From RYN-230 sp036509255 (GTDB taxonomy: Bacteria; Actinomycetota; Actinomycetes; Streptosporangiales; Streptosporangiaceae): a DNA stretch of 64,000 nt. The translations under genes and the position numbers were made by a program. The stretch is from positions 1 to 64,000 of the forward strand of contig DATCFY010000044.1 in the NCBI GenBank assembly GCA_036509255.1, read 5' to 3'. Each line of letters begins with the position of its first letter. Position 1 is the first letter of the stretch. Below are positions 7,600-16,319 of this stretch, one piece after another. The notes under the pieces are model-generated. The model searched no databases, was not told the origin of the DNA, and worked only from the letters and a program-made list of their open reading frames with translations.

Positions 7600-8651
7600 G
7601 GGCTGTCGAAGTTGATCGAGCTGTATGCGCGCAGCTTCCAGAGCTGGTGATCGCTGTGGATGTTGCGGATGGTGCCGGAGCGGGCCCGCATGACGAGCGA
7701 GTGGGTGGAAGCCCCGCCCGCGCGGTACCGGACGCCGGCCATGAGCTCCCCGTCGGTGATCCCGGTGGCCGCGAAGAACGCGTCCTCTGACGTCACGAGG
7801 TCGTCGGTGGTCAGCACGTGCTTGAGGTCGTGGCCGGCGGCCAGGGCCTTCTCCCGCTCGGCGTCGTCCCGTGGTGCGAGCCGGGCCTGGATGACGCCGC
7901 CGAGGCACTTGATGGCGCACGCGGTGATGATCCCCTCCGGCGTGCCGCCCACCCCGAGCAGCAGGTCGACGCCGGTACCGTCCCGGGCGGCCATGATCGC
8001 GCCGGCCACGTCACCGTCGGTGATCAGCTTGATCCGGGCCCCGGCCTCCCGGACCTCGGCGATGAGCGGCTCGTGCCGCGGCCGGTCCAGGATGACCACC
8101 GTGACATCCGAGGGGGAGCAGCCCTTGGCCCGGGCCACGGCGGCGATGTTGTGCGCGGCCGGGGCCTCGATGTCGACCAGGTCTGCCGCGTCCGGGCCGG
8201 TGACCAGCTTGGACATGTAAAACACCGCGGAGGGGTCGTACATAGACCCCCGCGCGCTGACGGCCAGCACCGAGATCGCGTTCGGCATGCCGTTGGCGCA
8301 CAGCCGGGTGCCGTCGATCGGGTCCACGGCCACGTCGCACGCCGGGCCGGTGCCATCACCGACCTGCTCGCCGTTGTAGAGCATCGGCGCGTGGTCCTTC
8401 TCGCCCTCGCCGATGACCACCACGCCGTTCATGGACACCGTGCTGATCAGCGCCCGCATGGCGTGCACGGCCGCGCCGTCCGCACCGTTCTTGTCGCCGC
8501 GGCCGACCCAGCGGGCCGCCGCCATCGCGCCCGCCTCGGTGACCCGGGCCAACTCCAGGGCCAGGTTCCGGTCCGGCGCGTGCGTCTCGGCCTGGGCAGT
8601 CAGATCGGCCGGGTCGAGGCCACCGGGGGCCTCCGTCTGGTTCTCGGTCAT
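7593..8651 (-). CDS. glpX: class II fructose-1,6-bisphosphatase
   Basis: GlpX hydrolyses fructose-1,6-bisphosphate to fructose-6-phosphate in gluconeogenesis; in many actinobacteria it is the only FBPase. The 352-residue protein has the metal-binding motif GEGEKDHAP near residue 78 and DPIDGTRL near 104-111, the signature of the Li-sensitive phosphatase superfamily, followed by GVGGTPEGI near 212. The ATG at 8651 is preferred over the ATG four codons earlier because an AAGGTGG ribosome site stands at the right distance. Its place beside fumarase matches the fum-glpX pair of mycobacteria (Rv1098c-Rv1099c). It is divergent from a TetR gene that might regulate it, though nothing shows this. Confidence 0.95.
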   Translation of the reverse strand: MTENQTEAPGGLDPADLTAQAETHAPDRNLALELARVTEAGAMAAARWVGRGDKNGADGAAVHAMRALISTVSMNGVVVIGEGEKDHAPMLYNGEQVGDGTGPACDVAVDPIDGTRLCANGMPNAISVLAVSARGSMYDPSAVFYMSKLVTGPDAADLVDIEAPAAHNIAAVARAKGCSPSDVTVVILDRPRHEPLIAEVREAGARIKLITDGDVAGAIMAARDGTGVDLLLGVGGTPEGIITACAIKCLGGVIQARLAPRDDAEREKALAAGHDLKHVLTTDDLVTSEDAFFAATGITDGELMAGVRYRAGGASTHSLVMRARSGTIRNIHSDHQLWKLRAYSSINFDSPS

Positions 8652-8836
8652 CGCAGAGACCACCTTCCCTGTGTGCCCGTGCTCCCCGGCGGGCCTGTGG
8701 AGCCCGGTGGGGAGATGCTCCCCCGTGTGGCCACGCCGTCATCCTCGGCGCCTGACGGACGGGCGTAGCCTTGTCGCCTAGAGCAACACACCCTGGCGCC
8801 AGACGTGGGGAGCGCTGCGTAGGCGGTGACAGGCGA

Positions 8837-9469
8837 ATGACAGCAGATGTTCCGCAGCCTATCGTGCGGCCCGCCGATCGCGGCGCGGCCACCAGGGCTG
8901 CGTTGCTGGCCGCCGCCCGGGAGGTGTTCATCTCCGTGGGCTACGCGCAGGCCGGGGTCACCGAGATCGTCGCCCGGGCGGGCGCCAGCGTCGGTAGCCT
9001 CTACCACCACTTCGCCGGCAAGGCCGACCTGTACGTCACGCTGTTCGAGGAGTTCCACCAGGGCCAGGCCTGGCGGGCACGCCAGGCGGCCCGCGGCGCC
9101 CGCGAGGACCACGTCAGCGAGCCCCGGCAGATGTTTCTCGCCGTCGCGCGCGCCTACCTGGATGGCTGCCTGGAAGAGCGCGAGCTGTCCCGGCTGTTCG
9201 TCTCGGGGGATGCCCCGCCCGGGTTCGACCTGATCATGCGCCAGCGGCTGCGTGAGTGGGCCAGCCGGAACGCCGACTTCTTCGCCCGCAGCGCCGGCCC
9301 GATGGATGAGGCGGTCGCGGTCGTGATGACCGGCGCCCTGATGCTTGCGGTGGCCGAGGTGTCGCTCGACGAGGATGCCGCTCACGCCCGGCGGCTGGCA
9401 GGCAGCGTGCTCGACGTGCTGTCCGGCGTCAGTCTCCCGGTCCCGGGCGTGACGAGCCGGCTACCTTGA
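8837..9469 (+). CDS. TetR/AcrR-family transcriptional regulator
   Basis: This 210-residue regulator has a clear N-terminal helix-turn-helix at residues 17-65 (TRAALLAAAREVF, GVTEIVARAGASVGSLYHHF, GKADLY). The all-alpha C-terminal part is presumably ligand-binding and dimerising. The ATG at 8837 lies about 15 residues before the domain, as usual. The gene is divergent from glpX (186 bp apart) and only 4 bp ahead of xseB, although xseB seems to have its own promoter inside the 3' end of this gene. No palindromic operator stood out in the 8652-8836 region. The ligand and targets are unknown. Confidence 0.87.
   Translation: MTADVPQPIVRPADRGAATRAALLAAAREVFISVGYAQAGVTEIVARAGASVGSLYHHFAGKADLYVTLFEEFHQGQAWRARQAARGAREDHVSEPRQMFLAVARAYLDGCLEERELSRLFVSGDAPPGFDLIMRQRLREWASRNADFFARSAGPMDEAVAVVMTGALMLAVAEVSLDEDAAHARRLAGSVLDVLSGVSLPVPGVTSRLP
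9462..9467 (+). promoter_or_regulatory. leaderless-type -10 hexamer for xseB
   Basis: TACCTT followed by 6 nt and the GTG at 9474. It overlaps the stop codon region of the TetR gene. The same hexamer and spacing recur in front of moaE. Confidence 0.45.
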
Positions 9470-9473
9470 TGCC

Positions 9474-9758
9474 GTGACCGCCAAGGCAGAGCCGACCGGG
9501 AACGGTGCAGCGCAGCCGGCCGGGGACGACGGCCCAGGCGCCGCGCTCAGCTACGAGCAGGCCCGTGACCAGCTCACGGAGGTGGTCCGCCGCCTGGAAG
9601 GCGGCGGGCTGACCCTGGAGCAGTCGCTGGACCTGTGGGAGCGTGGCGAGCGGTTGGCCGCCGTCTGCGAGCAGTGGCTGGAAGGCGCCCGCGCGCGCCT
9701 GGCCGCCGCGATGGCCGCCCGCGCACCGGACTCCACCGATCCGGACGCACCCTTTTAA
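9474..9758 (+). CDS. xseB: exodeoxyribonuclease VII small subunit
   Basis: XseB is the small helical subunit that coats and regulates XseA in the ExoVII nuclease. Residues 24-80 carry the family pattern: LSYEQARDQLTEVVRRLE, GGLTLEQSLDLWERGERL, CEQWLEGARARL. The 94-residue length is normal. In most actinobacteria xseB directly follows xseA in one operon. Here it lies on the opposite strand, 2.4 kb from xseA, with an acyltransferase gene between, so the two subunits must come from separate transcripts. The start is a GTG with a probable leaderless promoter. Confidence 0.92.
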   Translation: MTAKAEPTGNGAAQPAGDDGPGAALSYEQARDQLTEVVRRLEGGGLTLEQSLDLWERGERLAAVCEQWLEGARARLAAAMAARAPDSTDPDAPF

Positions 9759-9870
9759 TTCTCCGCAACGAAAACCGTCCGCCCGGGTCACTCGGGGCGG
9801 CCCAAGATCCCGGGGCGCCACTTCAGCCGCGCCCGTGCTCACTCAGCTCCGCATCGGGTCCCGGGCGTCG

Positions 9871-9916
9871 TGATCATGGGATCGGTGTCGTTCAGGCAAC
9901 ACCGATCCCATGATCA
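9871..9916. terminator. perfect 18-bp hairpin between convergent genes
   Basis: TGATCATGGGATCGGTGT (9871-9888) and its exact complement (9899-9916) enclose a 10-nt loop. Beyond one mismatch three more pairs can form. It lies midway between the stops of xseB and the acyltransferase gene, so a bidirectional terminator is the simplest reading. No T-tract follows on either strand. Confidence 0.6.
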
Positions 9917-9965
9917 TGACGCGTGAGAGCAGAGATGTGGCGGTGGGGACTGCCCGGCCGGGTGG

Positions 9966-12023
9966 TCAGCCGAGGGGCGCGAAGCGGTGGGTGGCCGGCG
10001 GCAGCGTGGCCGGGCCGGCCGCGCCTGCCGTCCGGGCGGCCCGGACCGCCGTGGCGACCATCCGCGCATAGAGCCGGGCGCCGCTGGGCTGCGGGTGGAC
10101 CTCGTCCGGCCACAGCAGGCGGGTCCGGTGCTCGATGGCCGTGAACCAGTTGGCCATGGCCACGTGCGGATACCGGCGGGCCGCAGCGGCGATGACCCGG
10201 TTCACGCCCGCCTCCCAGGACCTCGCCTCATAGGTATTGACCAGCACCAGGTCCCGGTGCGGGCCGACCGCGCTGATGAGCTGGCGCATTTGCTGCGAGG
10301 TGAACGCGCCGTTGGTGCCGAGCGCGAACACCACCACCGGGCGCAGCCTCCCGGCCGCCGCGAGCCGCTGCACGATCGACAGGCCCACGCTCACCTGGCG
10401 GCTGACCTGGGCGTCGATGGAGATGCCCGGCAACGCGTTCGCCAGCTGGACGGCCGAGGCGAGCATGACGGAGTCTCCCACCGCGAAGACGTCGGAGCCG
10501 GTCACCCGGGCCGGCCTGGTCGCGGCGGTGATCGCGGCCGGGGCCGTCGACGCGCTGGCGGCCGGGGAGGTCGCAGATCCAGTGCCCGGGTCGGTGGCAG
10601 GGCTAGCGGGCAGAGGGGTACCGGCCGGGGTGCTCACTGCGGACCCCGTCGCCGTGGGCGCCGTCGCCGTGGGCGCCGTCGGCCCGGGCGTGCTCGCCGG
10701 TACGAGGGCAGCGGGGTCGGCCGGGTTCTGCTGGCTGACCTTGATCCCCTCGCTGATCTGCTCGGCCAGCCCCGAGGATGAGTGAGCGTGCAGCAGGCCA
10801 TAGCCCGCAGCGCCCGCCACCGCCACGGCGGCCACCACCGCGAGCGCGGAGACGACACGGACCGGCAAGCGGTGTGCCCCGGCCTGGGAGCCGGTGACCA
10901 GCCTGGAGCGGGCCCGGACGGTACTCCGGAATCCCTGGCGGATGATGGGTTCCTCGACCCACCGCCAGGACGCGGCGGCGAGGGCGACGGAGAGCGCGGC
11001 CTCGGGCAGCCAGATCCAGCCCGCCGGGCGCTGCTGGGGGAAGGCCGCCGTGGCCAGCGCGATCACCGGCCAGTGCCAGAGGTAAATCCCGTAGGACCTG
11101 ATCCCGATCCAGCGCAGCACCGACCGGCCCAGCGCCCAGCTGACCAGGCCCGGGCTCGCGGCGGCCAGCACCACGCCGCCCGCCGCCAGCGCCGCGACCA
11201 GCAACCCGGCCGGGTACAGCACCCGGTCGGTCCCGGCGAAGTGACCGACGGCCCAGGCCAGCACGGCGATCCCGGCCAGGCCCAGCGCGTCGGGCACCCG
11301 GGCGCTGTCGCGGCTCAGCGCCTGCAGCCGGCGCAGCGGCCAGCTCAGCGCCAGCGCCGACCCGATGAACAGGGCCGACGCGTGCGTGTCGGTGCCGTAG
11401 TACACCCGGGATGGGTCCGCGCCGGGCACGTAGACCAGGGTCATGGCCACGGCGGACAGGGCCGCGCCGAGCCAGGCCAGGCCGGCCCGGAGCCGGCCGG
11501 ACTGGCAGGTCTTCAGCATTGCGACCAGGAGCAGCGGCCAGACCAGGTAGAACTGCTCCTCGATGGCCAGTGACCACAGGTGCTGCAGCGGCGGTGGTGG
11601 CCCGAACCGGGCGAAGTAGGAATGGTGCGCCAGCGCCTGCCACCAGTTGCTGGAGTAGGTACCGGCGGCGAGCAGCGCTGACCGCAGCGTGGCCAGCTGG
11701 GCGGGCTCGATCACGGCCGTGGCTGCGGTCACCGCGACGAGCAGGACCGCCAGGGCGGGCAGCAGTCGCCGTGCCCGCCGCGCCCAGAACCCGCGCAGGT
11801 CCAGGTGACCGTGCCGGTTCCAGTGGGCGACGAGCACGTCGGTGATCAGGTACCCGCTGAGCACGAAAAAGACGTCGACCCCAAGGAATCCGCCGGGAAA
11901 TGCGGACAACTGCTCATGAAAAGCAATAACCGCAATAACGGCCAGAGCGCGCAGCCCATCCAGCCCCGGCAATCGTGAAGCGGCCTGGTCGGATGTCGTG
12001 CCTTTCACGGCATGTGTCGTCAC
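9966..12023 (-). CDS. OafA-type membrane acyltransferase with SGNH domain
   Basis: This 685-residue protein probably acylates a cell-surface glycan or peptidoglycan sugar. Residues 15-390 are the acyltransferase-3 membrane domain: GLDGLRALAVIAVIAFH, then GGFLGVDVFFVLSGYLIT, then the conserved IEEQFYLVWPL, with about ten hydrophobic spans. A Pro/Thr/Ala/Ser-rich linker (about residues 430-500) contains DNA tandem repeats. The C-terminal SGNH hydrolase-like domain (about residues 505-670) has VGDSVM, FALGTNG and, near the end, DEVHPQPSGARLYA with the Asp-His pair. It sits alone between xseB and xseA, where related genomes have nothing, so it looks like an insertion into this block. Its first codons are AT-richer than the rest. 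Confidence 0.88.
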   Translation of the reverse strand: MTTHAVKGTTSDQAASRLPGLDGLRALAVIAVIAFHEQLSAFPGGFLGVDVFFVLSGYLITDVLVAHWNRHGHLDLRGFWARRARRLLPALAVLLVAVTAATAVIEPAQLATLRSALLAAGTYSSNWWQALAHHSYFARFGPPPPLQHLWSLAIEEQFYLVWPLLLVAMLKTCQSGRLRAGLAWLGAALSAVAMTLVYVPGADPSRVYYGTDTHASALFIGSALALSWPLRRLQALSRDSARVPDALGLAGIAVLAWAVGHFAGTDRVLYPAGLLVAALAAGGVVLAAASPGLVSWALGRSVLRWIGIRSYGIYLWHWPVIALATAAFPQQRPAGWIWLPEAALSVALAAASWRWVEEPIIRQGFRSTVRARSRLVTGSQAGAHRLPVRVVSALAVVAAVAVAGAAGYGLLHAHSSSGLAEQISEGIKVSQQNPADPAALVPASTPGPTAPTATAPTATGSAVSTPAGTPLPASPATDPGTGSATSPAASASTAPAAITAATRPARVTGSDVFAVGDSVMLASAVQLANALPGISIDAQVSRQVSVGLSIVQRLAAAGRLRPVVVFALGTNGAFTSQQMRQLISAVGPHRDLVLVNTYEARSWEAGVNRVIAAAARRYPHVAMANWFTAIEHRTRLLWPDEVHPQPSGARLYARMVATAVRAARTAGAAGPATLPPATHRFAPLG

Positions 12024-12173
12024 TGCGCTGATCCCCCCCGGCTCACAGCATTGTTCGGAGTTCTCGCCCGTTCAATGCGGGAAGAAACGCGGTGGCTGGT
12101 AATAGGGGGGAAGAGTTTTGGGCTGGCGGAGTGACCCGCGGCGTGCCGTGCTGACCTGCGGGCGGAGTCCCGG

Positions 12174-13379
12174 TTACTGGTCTTCGGCTACGGCGGTGAG
12201 CTGGTCGTCGGCGAACCGCAGGGTGAGCCGCTCCCCAGGCGGCACCTCAGCGGCCGTGCGCACCACGCTGCCGTCGGGACGCTGCACGATGGCGTAGCCG
12301 CGGCGCAGCGTGGTGGCGGGGGACAGGGCCAGCAACCGGGCCCGCACGTGGGACACGTCGTCCCCGGCGCGGTCCAGCGTCGCGGACAGCCGGCGCCGGG
12401 CCCGCTCGGTGAGCCCGGTGACCAGTTCCTGCCGCCGCTCTATTTCCTGGACCGGTGAGGCGAGCGCGGGCCGGGACCGCATGTCGGCCAGCCACGCGGT
12501 CTCCCGTTCCATCCGGCCGGTGAGGCTGCGCCGGGCCCGGCCGCGCAGCTGGCCGATGATGGTGAACTGCTCGCTCACGTCCGGCACGATGCGCCGCGCG
12601 GCGTCGGTGGGCGTGGACGCCCGGACGTCGGCGACCAAGTCGAGCAGCGGCGTGTCCTGCTCGTGCCCGATCGCACTGACCACCGGGGACTTCGCCGCCG
12701 CGACCGCGCGGATCAGTGTCTCGTCGGAGAACGGCAGCAGGTCCTCGATCGAGCCGCCGCCCCGGGCGATGACGATCACATCCACCGACGGGTCCGCGTC
12801 CAGCCGGTGCAGCGCGTCCACGATCTCGCCCACCGCGTACTGTCCCTGGACTGCCACCGGCTCCACCCGGAATTGGACCGCGGGCCACCGATGGACCGAA
12901 TTGCGCAGCACATCCTTTTCCGCGGCCGAATCCCGTCCGCAGATCAGGCCGATCTTCCCGGGAAGGAACGGCAGCGGGCGTTTGCGCTGGGCCGAGAACA
13001 GCCCTTCGGTGGCCAGGGCCCGGCGGAGCCGTTCTAGCCGGGCGAGCAGTTCGCCGATCCCGACCGCCCGGATTTCGGTGGCGGAAAGGGCGAAAGAGCC
13101 CCGGTTGGCGTTGAAGTCAGGTTTCGCCCACACCAGTACCCGGGCTCCCTCACCGGGGGGCGGGTCGGTGGCATCCAGCACCGTGCGCGGACAGATCACC
13201 CGCACCGATACCGCCGCAACCGGGTCACGCAGGGTGAGGAACACCGTGTTGCCGCGCCGGGTGAGCTCGGCGATCTGCCCTTCGACCCAGACCCGGCCGA
13301 GACGGCCGATCCAGTCGCTGGTCAGCCTGAGGATGGTCCGCACCGGGACCGGCGCTTCGGGCGATGTGTCAAGGGCCAT
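12174..13379 (-). CDS. xseA: exodeoxyribonuclease VII large subunit
   Basis: XseA is the catalytic subunit of ExoVII, which degrades single-stranded DNA. In this 401-residue protein residues 10-105 form the OB-fold (VWVEGQIAEL, VFLTLRDP), and the catalytic domain carries the hallmark ARGGGSIEDLLPF near 202-214 and GHEQDTPLLDLVAD near 230. The last 60 residues (LRRGYAIVQ, GERLTLRFADD) are the usual C-terminus. It follows the lipid-droplet-type protein gene by 51 bp on the same strand, likely as one operon. The partner subunit gene is not next to it, which is unusual. Confidence 0.94.
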   Translation of the reverse strand: MALDTSPEAPVPVRTILRLTSDWIGRLGRVWVEGQIAELTRRGNTVFLTLRDPVAAVSVRVICPRTVLDATDPPPGEGARVLVWAKPDFNANRGSFALSATEIRAVGIGELLARLERLRRALATEGLFSAQRKRPLPFLPGKIGLICGRDSAAEKDVLRNSVHRWPAVQFRVEPVAVQGQYAVGEIVDALHRLDADPSVDVIVIARGGGSIEDLLPFSDETLIRAVAAAKSPVVSAIGHEQDTPLLDLVADVRASTPTDAARRIVPDVSEQFTIIGQLRGRARRSLTGRMERETAWLADMRSRPALASPVQEIERRQELVTGLTERARRRLSATLDRAGDDVSHVRARLLALSPATTLRRGYAIVQRPDGSVVRTAAEVPPGERLTLRFADDQLTAVAEDQ

Positions 13380-13430
13380 GGCAGTTAGCTGCGGCGGATT
13401 CCGGCTGGTGACGGCCGGACGCGGCCGGCC

Positions 13431-14162
13431 TCAGCTGCCTTCGCGGAGCTTGGTGAGACGGCGCTCGAACATGGTGATGACGGCTGGCCGACTCTCGTGG
13501 GCCTTCTCATAGTCCAGCAGGATCTGGACCTGGACCGGGTCCAGCACCCGCAACCGTGCCCGCAGCGACGCCACCGAGGCCTCGTCGTAGTTGGGGACAG
13601 GCAGGGCCTCGCCGGCGGCTGCCGCGACCGGAGTGGCCGCGACCGGAGTGGCCGCGGCCGGAGTGGCCTCGGCCGAAGTGGGCTCGGCTGGGATGGATAC
13701 GGCCGGGACCGGCTCGGTGGGCGTGTACTCGGCGAAGGCGGGAGCCGGCTCAGGGGTGGCCTGAGTAACTGGCCCAGGGATGGAGGATTCCGAGACAGAC
13801 GGCTCAGGGCGGGGTGGCTCGGGGACGGCGAGCTCGGGGACGGCCGCGGTAGCAGAGTCCTCCGCGTCCTGGTCCTCTTCCCCGTCGAGCAGCCTGACGT
13901 TCCCCGTCTTATCCAGCGACCGCCAGCGCGTGCTCCCCGCGTCCTGGGTCGGCGCTGCGGCGGGCTTCGCGGGGCGTGCCGGGGCTGGGGTCCGATCGGA
14001 GGGCGGGGCGGCCGTCGCCTCGCCGCTGCCCGACAGTTGCTCGGCGGCCCGCACCCGGAGCCGGTCCGCGACCAGCAGAAGCTGCCCGACGGTGGCGAAC
14101 AGCGTTCGCAGCGCCTGCGCAGGGATTTCCTTTAGCCGGTCATTGACCTGCGGCAAAGGCAT
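13431..14162 (-). CDS. lipid-droplet-associated-type protein (Rv1109c family)
   Basis: The 243-residue protein is conserved at both ends and free in the middle. Residues 1-40 (PLPQVNDRLKEIPAQALRTL and QLLLVADRLRV) and the last 55 residues (PNYDEASVASLRARLR, VQILLDYEKAHESRP, ITMFERRLTKL) match the small actinobacterial family found between xseA and ispH, often annotated as lipid-droplet-associated. The central 130 residues are Ala/Pro/Val/Glu-rich and contain a 15-bp tandem DNA repeat. The ATG at 14162 is chosen because conservation begins there and GGAGGAG lies upstream. It is divergent from ispH and probably co-transcribed with xseA. The biochemical role is not established. Confidence 0.8.
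   Translation of the reverse strand: MPLPQVNDRLKEIPAQALRTLFATVGQLLLVADRLRVRAAEQLSGSGEATAAPPSDRTPAPARPAKPAAAPTQDAGSTRWRSLDKTGNVRLLDGEEDQDAEDSATAAVPELAVPEPPRPEPSVSESSIPGPVTQATPEPAPAFAEYTPTEPVPAVSIPAEPTSAEATPAAATPVAATPVAAAAGEALPVPNYDEASVASLRARLRVLDPVQVQILLDYEKAHESRPAVITMFERRLTKLREGS
13621..13680. repeat. four-copy 15-bp tandem repeat inside the Rv1109c-like gene
   Basis: GCCGCGACCGGAGTG occurs exactly at 13621 and 13636, with one or a few changes at 13651 and 13666. It encodes a TPVAA-type pentapeptide repeat in the disordered middle of the protein and could vary in copy number between strains. Confidence 0.85.
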
Positions 14163-14407
14163 CTCGATCGTTCTCCTCCGGTTTGTCCCGGCGTAAGCAG
14201 GCTCGGTGGCCTGCGCGCCCCACGGCGCCTGCCTGCCTACCCCGGCCGCGCAGCGTGGGTCCGTGACAGGCACAGTCGTATCAGACCGAGCATGACACTG
14301 TCACGGGCCGCTGCCGGGGCAATTGGTGCTTCCGGGACTGTAACCAGGGAGCTCGGCAGCGGCCCGGTGCCCGGGTGCCGCCTGGTACCGGGCACGGCAG
14401 GCTCAAC

Positions 14408-14413
14408 TACCAT
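14408..14413 (+). promoter_or_regulatory. -10 hexamer for ispH
   Basis: TACCAT stands 7 nt before the ATG at 14421. The spacer AGGGGAC could also act as a ribosome site, so a leaderless or a very short leader are both possible. Confidence 0.4.
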
Positions 14414-14420
14414 AGGGGAC

Positions 14421-15374
14421 ATGCCCGCGACTACCCGACGCGTATTGCTCGCCAAGCCCCGAGGTTACTGTGCGGGGGTTGACCGGGCGGTTCAGGCCGT
14501 TGAGACGGCCCTCGAACGCTACGGTGCCCCGGTCTACGTGCGTAAGCAGATCGTGCACAACACGCACGTGGTGCGTGAGCTGGAAATGCGCGGCGCGATC
14601 TTCGTGGACGAGGCCGAGGACGTTCCGGAAGGCGCCGTGGTGGTTTTTTCCGCCCACGGGATATCACCCGACGTGCGTGAGGAGGCGAAGCGCCGCAGCC
14701 TGCGGACCATCGACGCCACCTGCCCCCTGGTCACCAAGGTGCACAACGAGGCCAAGCGATTCGCGGCCCAGGACTACGACATCCTCCTCATCGGCCACGA
14801 GAACCACGAGGAAGTGGTGGGCACCACGGGGGAGGCGCCAGGCCGCATTCATCTGGTGGACGGGCCTGAGGGAGGTGCGGATGTCCAGGTCCGCGACCCT
14901 GCCCGGGTGGCCTGGCTGTCGCAGACCACCCTGTCCGTGGATGAGACGCTCCAGACAGTGACGGCGCTGCGTGAGCGCTTCCCGATGCTGGCCGACCCGC
15001 CCAGTGATGACATCTGCTACGCCACGCAGAACCGCCAGTCTGCGGTGAAGAAGATCGCCAACGACGCGGACCTGCTGATCGTCGTGGGATCAGCGAACTC
15101 GTCGAACTCGGTCCGCCTGGTCGAGGTGGCCCTGGACGCTGGCGCCCGCGCCGCCTACCTGGTCGAGGACGCGACGGCGATTGACCCGGCCTGGCTGGAC
15201 GGGGTGGGCACGGTCGGGGTGACCAGCGGTGCCTCGGTTCCCGAGATCCTCGTGACCGGCGTGCTGGAGTACCTGGCCGAGCAGGGGTTCGGCACCGTCG
15301 AAGAGGTCGAGGCGGTCGAAGAGCGGCTCGTGTTCGCGCCGCCGCCGGAACTGCGCCGCACCGCCCCGCGCTGA
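14421..15374 (+). CDS. ispH: 4-hydroxy-3-methylbut-2-enyl diphosphate reductase
   Basis: IspH (LytB) catalyses the last step of the MEP isoprenoid pathway and makes IPP and DMAPP with a [4Fe-4S] cluster. The 317-residue protein has the three cluster cysteines at residues 17 (RGYCAGV), 101 (ATCPLV) and 199 (DICYATQNRQ), and the substrate-binding His in GHENHEEVVGT. The start is the ATG at 14421, 9 residues before the first conserved strand; the longer open frame upstream has no coding character. It is divergent from the Rv1109c-like gene and convergent with the DUF6542 gene, exactly as in the mycobacterial lytB2 region. Confidence 0.96.
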   Translation: MPATTRRVLLAKPRGYCAGVDRAVQAVETALERYGAPVYVRKQIVHNTHVVRELEMRGAIFVDEAEDVPEGAVVVFSAHGISPDVREEAKRRSLRTIDATCPLVTKVHNEAKRFAAQDYDILLIGHENHEEVVGTTGEAPGRIHLVDGPEGGADVQVRDPARVAWLSQTTLSVDETLQTVTALRERFPMLADPPSDDICYATQNRQSAVKKIANDADLLIVVGSANSSNSVRLVEVALDAGARAAYLVEDATAIDPAWLDGVGTVGVTSGASVPEILVTGVLEYLAEQGFGTVEEVEAVEERLVFAPPPELRRTAPR

Positions 15375-15395
15375 CGTCTGGCGGGCTGGTTGAAG

Positions 15396-16118
15396 TCAGC
15401 GGTAGCGCCGCGGCCCGGGTGAGTACGCTGACTGGCCGGCTGCGGCCCGGGTGCTCCCCGATCGCGGCGGTGCGAGATCAGGCCGCAGATCGCGGCGCAG
15501 GTCACTGACGCATTGAGGTAGGCCGCGCACCCAGGCGACGATCAGGTACAGGATTACTCCCGCGAACAGCCAGGGCGCGACATTGGCCAGGGTCAGCGCG
15601 GTTCCCGCCAGGGTCGAGATGATCGCGCTGCCCTGCGCGGTGAGGGCCTTGACGCAGACCAGCGCACCGAAGAAAAGCAGTGGCGGGCTGACCGCCACGG
15701 TCAGAAGGTCCCGTGGCTTGGTGTACCAGGCTGCGGCCACACCACCGATCACGAAGCTCACGCCGGCTAGCACGCCCCACTGCAGCCAGGTTGCCAACAG
15801 CAGGCTGAAGAAGAACAGTACGAGCATGCCCGCCACCGCGCCGCGCCCGGTCAGTGAGATCCGGCCGCGTGGCCCGGCCGAGCCCCGCTCTGCCGCCGCA
15901 CTCCGCTCTGCCGCCGCCCCGCGATCTTCGGCATCGGGCGGCCACTCCTCACCCAGGCCGGGGTCGGAGGGCGGATCGGCCACTTCCCACGCACGCACGG
16001 GGACGGGGACCTCGATCCGCTCCGCGGACCACGGGTTGGCGGGCCTCCTGGACGGGTTAGAGCGGCTTAGTCCCGGCCGGCCGCGGGGCCAGGATGCATC
16101 AGGCTGTGGCTGGGACAC
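15396..16118 (-). CDS. DUF6542-type membrane protein (Rv1111c-like)
   Basis: A 240-residue protein. The first 95 residues are hydrophilic, rich in Pro, Arg, Ala and Glu. Then come four hydrophobic spans between about residues 95 and 200 (GAVAGMLVLFFFSLLLATWL, GVSFVIGGVAAAW, PPLLFFGALVCVKAL, VAPWLFAGVILYLIVAW). The tail is basic. This layout and the position next to ispH fit the DUF6542 family of unknown function. The GTG start has GGAGGGAGC at a proper distance. It is convergent with ispH, separated by 21 bp. Confidence 0.75.
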   Translation of the reverse strand: MSQPQPDASWPRGRPGLSRSNPSRRPANPWSAERIEVPVPVRAWEVADPPSDPGLGEEWPPDAEDRGAAAERSAAAERGSAGPRGRISLTGRGAVAGMLVLFFFSLLLATWLQWGVLAGVSFVIGGVAAAWYTKPRDLLTVAVSPPLLFFGALVCVKALTAQGSAIISTLAGTALTLANVAPWLFAGVILYLIVAWVRGLPQCVSDLRRDLRPDLAPPRSGSTRAAAGQSAYSPGPRRYR

Positions 16119-16319
16119 CTGTGCTCCCTCCCCGGCGCTGCCGTGCCGATGACGGCGTCGCTGGCCACGGTACCCCGGCCCGGCGCCCGATCTGCGCTAT
16201 TGACACGCCCGGACGCTGGGCTGAAACGCGGCTCCCGAGCCCCGGGTAATGCGCTGGTCACGCGTTTGACTAGAGAGCTTTCCGCTGCGTCATGTGGTCC
16301 ACTCATCCGGCCGGATACG

